In this document: positions 62,602 through 64,000 of the stretch, piece by piece | Layout: each line of letters opens with the position of its first letter | Numbering within the stretch: the first letter of the stretch is position 1 | Assembly: GCF_004745485.1 (NCBI RefSeq) | Contig: NZ_RHFG01000020.1 | Coordinates: forward strand, 1-64,000 | Direction: 5' to 3' | DNA length: 64,000 nucleotides | Origin: Brevibacterium sp. S22 | GTDB lineage: Bacteria; Actinomycetota; Actinomycetes; Actinomycetales; Brevibacteriaceae | The notes under the pieces: generated by a model | What the model was told of the DNA's origin: nothing | Database searches by the model: none | What the model saw: the letters and a program-made list of their open reading frames with translations, nothing else | Made by a program: the position numbers and the translations under genes

Positions 62602-63565
62602 CGCCCGGACCTCTCGGTCGCTCGCAGCTCTCGCTGCTCGGGCCGACTCCGATCCGCGCTTCACACGAACAGTGGGATCACTGCGTGCCGCCGGCTGCGT
62701 CTTCGCCGAAGACGAAGCGGCGATCCTCATCGAGGCAGACGCAGAAGGCGCTGTCGACGACTCCTCCCCGAGGCTCGACACTTTGGTGGCACGCCGTGTG
62801 ACCGGTGAGCCCCTCGAACAGATCGTCGGCTGGGTCGACTTCATCGGAATGCGTCTGCAGGTGCGTGTCGGCCTGTTCGTGCCGAGGCAGCGGACTCGAC
62901 TGCTGGCCGAGCACGCTGTGGCCGCGACCAGGCACGCAGAGGAGACGCTGCTTCGAGGAGCCCACGGAGAAGCGGGCGCTGCCACAGCGGCACCACCCGT
63001 GGTGCTCGAAGCCTTCTGCGGGGTGGGGCCCGTCGCCTCCCTCGTCGCCGCCTCGGTGCCGGGAGCCGACATCCACATCGGGGATGCACAGGCGGAAGCC
63101 GTGCGATGCGCCGTGACGAACGTGGAAACTTCCGCACAGGCCGGGGAGTCCGACGCCGCTGTGACCGGACATGTCCTCGACTGTCTGCGCGGATTGCCGG
63201 ATGAGCTGCGGCAGGGAATCTCCGTCATCGCGGCAGTGCCACCCTATGTGCCCGTCACGGCCGTCGACTTCCTCCCGCGTGAGGCCATCGACTTCGAACC
63301 GAGCACCGCTCTGTTCGGCGGCCCAGACGGACTCGACCTCGTTCGCCGCCTCATCACGGAGTCCCTCGACTGGCTGGCCCCGGACGGGATTCTGCTCATT
63401 GAACTCGGAACGGATCAGGTCGAGACCGCCACCGCCTTCGCCACGGCACAGGGGCTGGGTGTGCGAAGCCACCTCGGCGAGGGTGAACGTGACGAAGACG
63501 AATGGGATTCGGACGATGACGAGGACGGGCACACGGTCGTGCTCGAACTGCGGCGCATTCGATAA
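62549..63565 (+). CDS. PrmC-like protein methyltransferase
   Basis: A class I SAM methyltransferase of about 338 residues, related to PrmC and the actinobacterial putative glutamine-N5 methyltransferases. LRAAGCVFAEDEAAILIEAD, EQIVGWVDFIGMRLQVRVGLFVPRQR and ALFGGPDGLDLVRRLI match that group. The catalytic NPPY is VPPY here (AAVPPYVP), and the SAM site reads EAFCGVGPVASLVA. PrmC proper modifies release factors; for this subgroup the substrate is not known. The start is unsure (62549, overlapping the previous frame, or a codon near 62600). A hairpin follows. Confidence 0.85.
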   Translation: MPCQASTGIAARSSLPSDARTSRSLAALAARADSDPRFTRTVGSLRAAGCVFAEDEAAILIEADAEGAVDDSSPRLDTLVARRVTGEPLEQIVGWVDFIGMRLQVRVGLFVPRQRTRLLAEHAVAATRHAEETLLRGAHGEAGAATAAPPVVLEAFCGVGPVASLVAASVPGADIHIGDAQAEAVRCAVTNVETSAQAGESDAAVTGHVLDCLRGLPDELRQGISVIAAVPPYVPVTAVDFLPREAIDFEPSTALFGGPDGLDLVRRLITESLDWLAPDGILLIELGTDQVETATAFATAQGLGVRSHLGEGERDEDEWDSDDDEDGHTVVLELRRIR

Positions 63566-63600
63566 GGCGACCGGTAGAAGCACACAACTGTCGAGTCAAT

Positions 63601-63636
63601 GTGCATGCGTACTGCATTCATTCAGTACGTGTGCAC
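63601..63636 (+). terminator. Hairpin after the PrmC-like gene
   Basis: Arms GTGCATGCGTACTG and CAGTACGTGTGCAC pair over 12 of 14 positions around an eight-base loop, 36 bases past the stop. No U tract. Confidence 0.5.
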
Positions 63637-63709
63637 GTGCGCCCTACACTCGCGATGGGTGGACCCACGGAGACGCCTGCGGAAGCGACAGCAGGGTGTG
63701 CACACAGCA

Positions 63710-63747
63710 AACCGTCCGCCGAACCTCATAGGGTTCTGCGGGCGGTT
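63710..63747 (-). terminator. Hairpin beyond the acyl-CoA dehydrogenase gene
   Basis: AACCGTCCGCCGAACC pairs with the complementary run at 63731-63747, with one G.U and one mismatch and a five-base loop. It lies about 100 bases past the leftward gene's stop and may serve both sides. Confidence 0.45.
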
Positions 63748-63849
63748 GCGTGCTTCATTTCCTGATCGCCGGGGCCGGGCTTCGGACGAGCGGCCTCAGC
63801 TAGCGGGGGCTCGGGCAGCTTGCCTCAGCCATCGAGCCACCGGCCGAGA

Positions 63850-64000
63850 TCAGTTGGCGAAGGCGTTGATCCCGGTCATCGTCCGGCCCAGGGTCAGCTG
63901 ATGCACCTCGTGGGTGCCTTCGTAGGTGAGCACGGTCTCGAGGTTGACCGCGTGACGCAGCGGCGGATATTCGCTCGTGATGCCCGAACCGCCGAACAGG
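63850..64000 (-). CDS. Acyl-CoA dehydrogenase, C-terminal end (partial)
   Basis: The minus strand encodes the last 49 residues of an acyl-CoA dehydrogenase, stopping at 63850-63852 and running off the right edge. [35 protein letters not shown] and [13 protein letters not shown] TGINAFAN are the family C-terminus. The YEGT sequence is the flavin-domain motif where the catalytic glutamate of glutaryl-CoA dehydrogenase lies. This suggests a glutaryl-CoA dehydrogenase-like enzyme, though the rest is outside the window. Confidence 0.85.
   Translation of the reverse strand, partial: LFGGSGITSEYPPLRHAVNLETVLTYEGTHEVHQLTLGRTMTGINAFAN

Larger units (their letters stand above)
63566..63849. other. Convergent intergenic region with two hairpins
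   Basis: No gene is visible. A 14-bp arm pair (63601-63614 and 63623-63636, two mismatches) and a longer imperfect stem (63710-63747) may end the two convergent genes. Confidence 0.5.

Overview
The window is chromosomal DNA from a high-GC Gram-positive bacterium (Actinomycetota). The order leuCD-murA, ddl-thiL-recG-rsmD, coaD-rpmF-rnc-mutM-smc-ftsY, ffh-rpsP-rimM-trmD-rplS-lepB-rnhB-yraN-comM-dprA-xerC and rpsB-tsf-pyrH-frr-cdsA-rlmN is the conserved actinobacterial core arrangement. GTG and TTG starts, TAN3T -10 boxes and leaderless genes fit. Gene order plus ectoine and betaine uptake suggest a Brevibacterium-like organism; that genus call is inference. No phage, insertion sequence, CRISPR array or rRNA is visible. 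One tRNA (Asn) is present.

Layout. 1-3.3 kb: an alpha/beta-hydrolase-fold protein that has lost its catalytic Ser and His, then a leftward SGLT-like sodium/solute symporter with a small membrane protein. 3.3-8.9 kb: a leftward DeoR regulator and four-gene ABC importer closely matching YtfQ-YtfR-YtfT-YjfF (galactofuranose uptake). 9-12 kb: an IclR regulator (LtbR/NdgR type) divergent from leuCD. 12-23 kb: rightward cell-wall, lipid, cofactor and repair genes (murA, plsC, gpsA, ddl, thiL, DAK2 protein, recG, rsmD). 23-27 kb: an EhuB-C-D-A-like ectoine importer divergent from a GntR/FadR regulator. 27-34 kb: coaD, an MFS transporter, a cysteine-free DUF177/L32 pair, rnc, mutM, a DoxX protein and a BCCT betaine-type transporter. 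34-49 kb: tRNA-Asn, smc, ftsY, a GlnR-boxed amt, ffh and the ribosomal/processing cluster with two tandem signal peptidases. 49-64 kb: yraN-comM-dprA-xerC, an M23/M15 fusion peptidase, rpsB-tsf-pyrH-frr-cdsA, rlmN, a four-repeat DivIVA protein, an unknown protein resembling the start of an AMP-forming ligase, a PrmC-like methyltransferase and the 3' end of an acyl-CoA dehydrogenase.

How it works together. Most of the window is housekeeping: envelope precursors (murA, ddl, cdsA, plsC, gpsA), protein export (ffh, ftsY, two lepB), ribosome assembly and translation. The accessory parts are nutrient and osmolyte uptake modules, each with its own regulator. The points most worth a second look are the loss of every zinc-type cysteine from both DUF177 and L32, a 13-codon upstream ORF coupled to a membrane protein beside ftsY, a perfect GlnR box at amt, a terminator-like UUCG hairpin inside lepB, and a dispersed CCGCCTCGGCGAGG motif that forms 34-bp arrays between genes.
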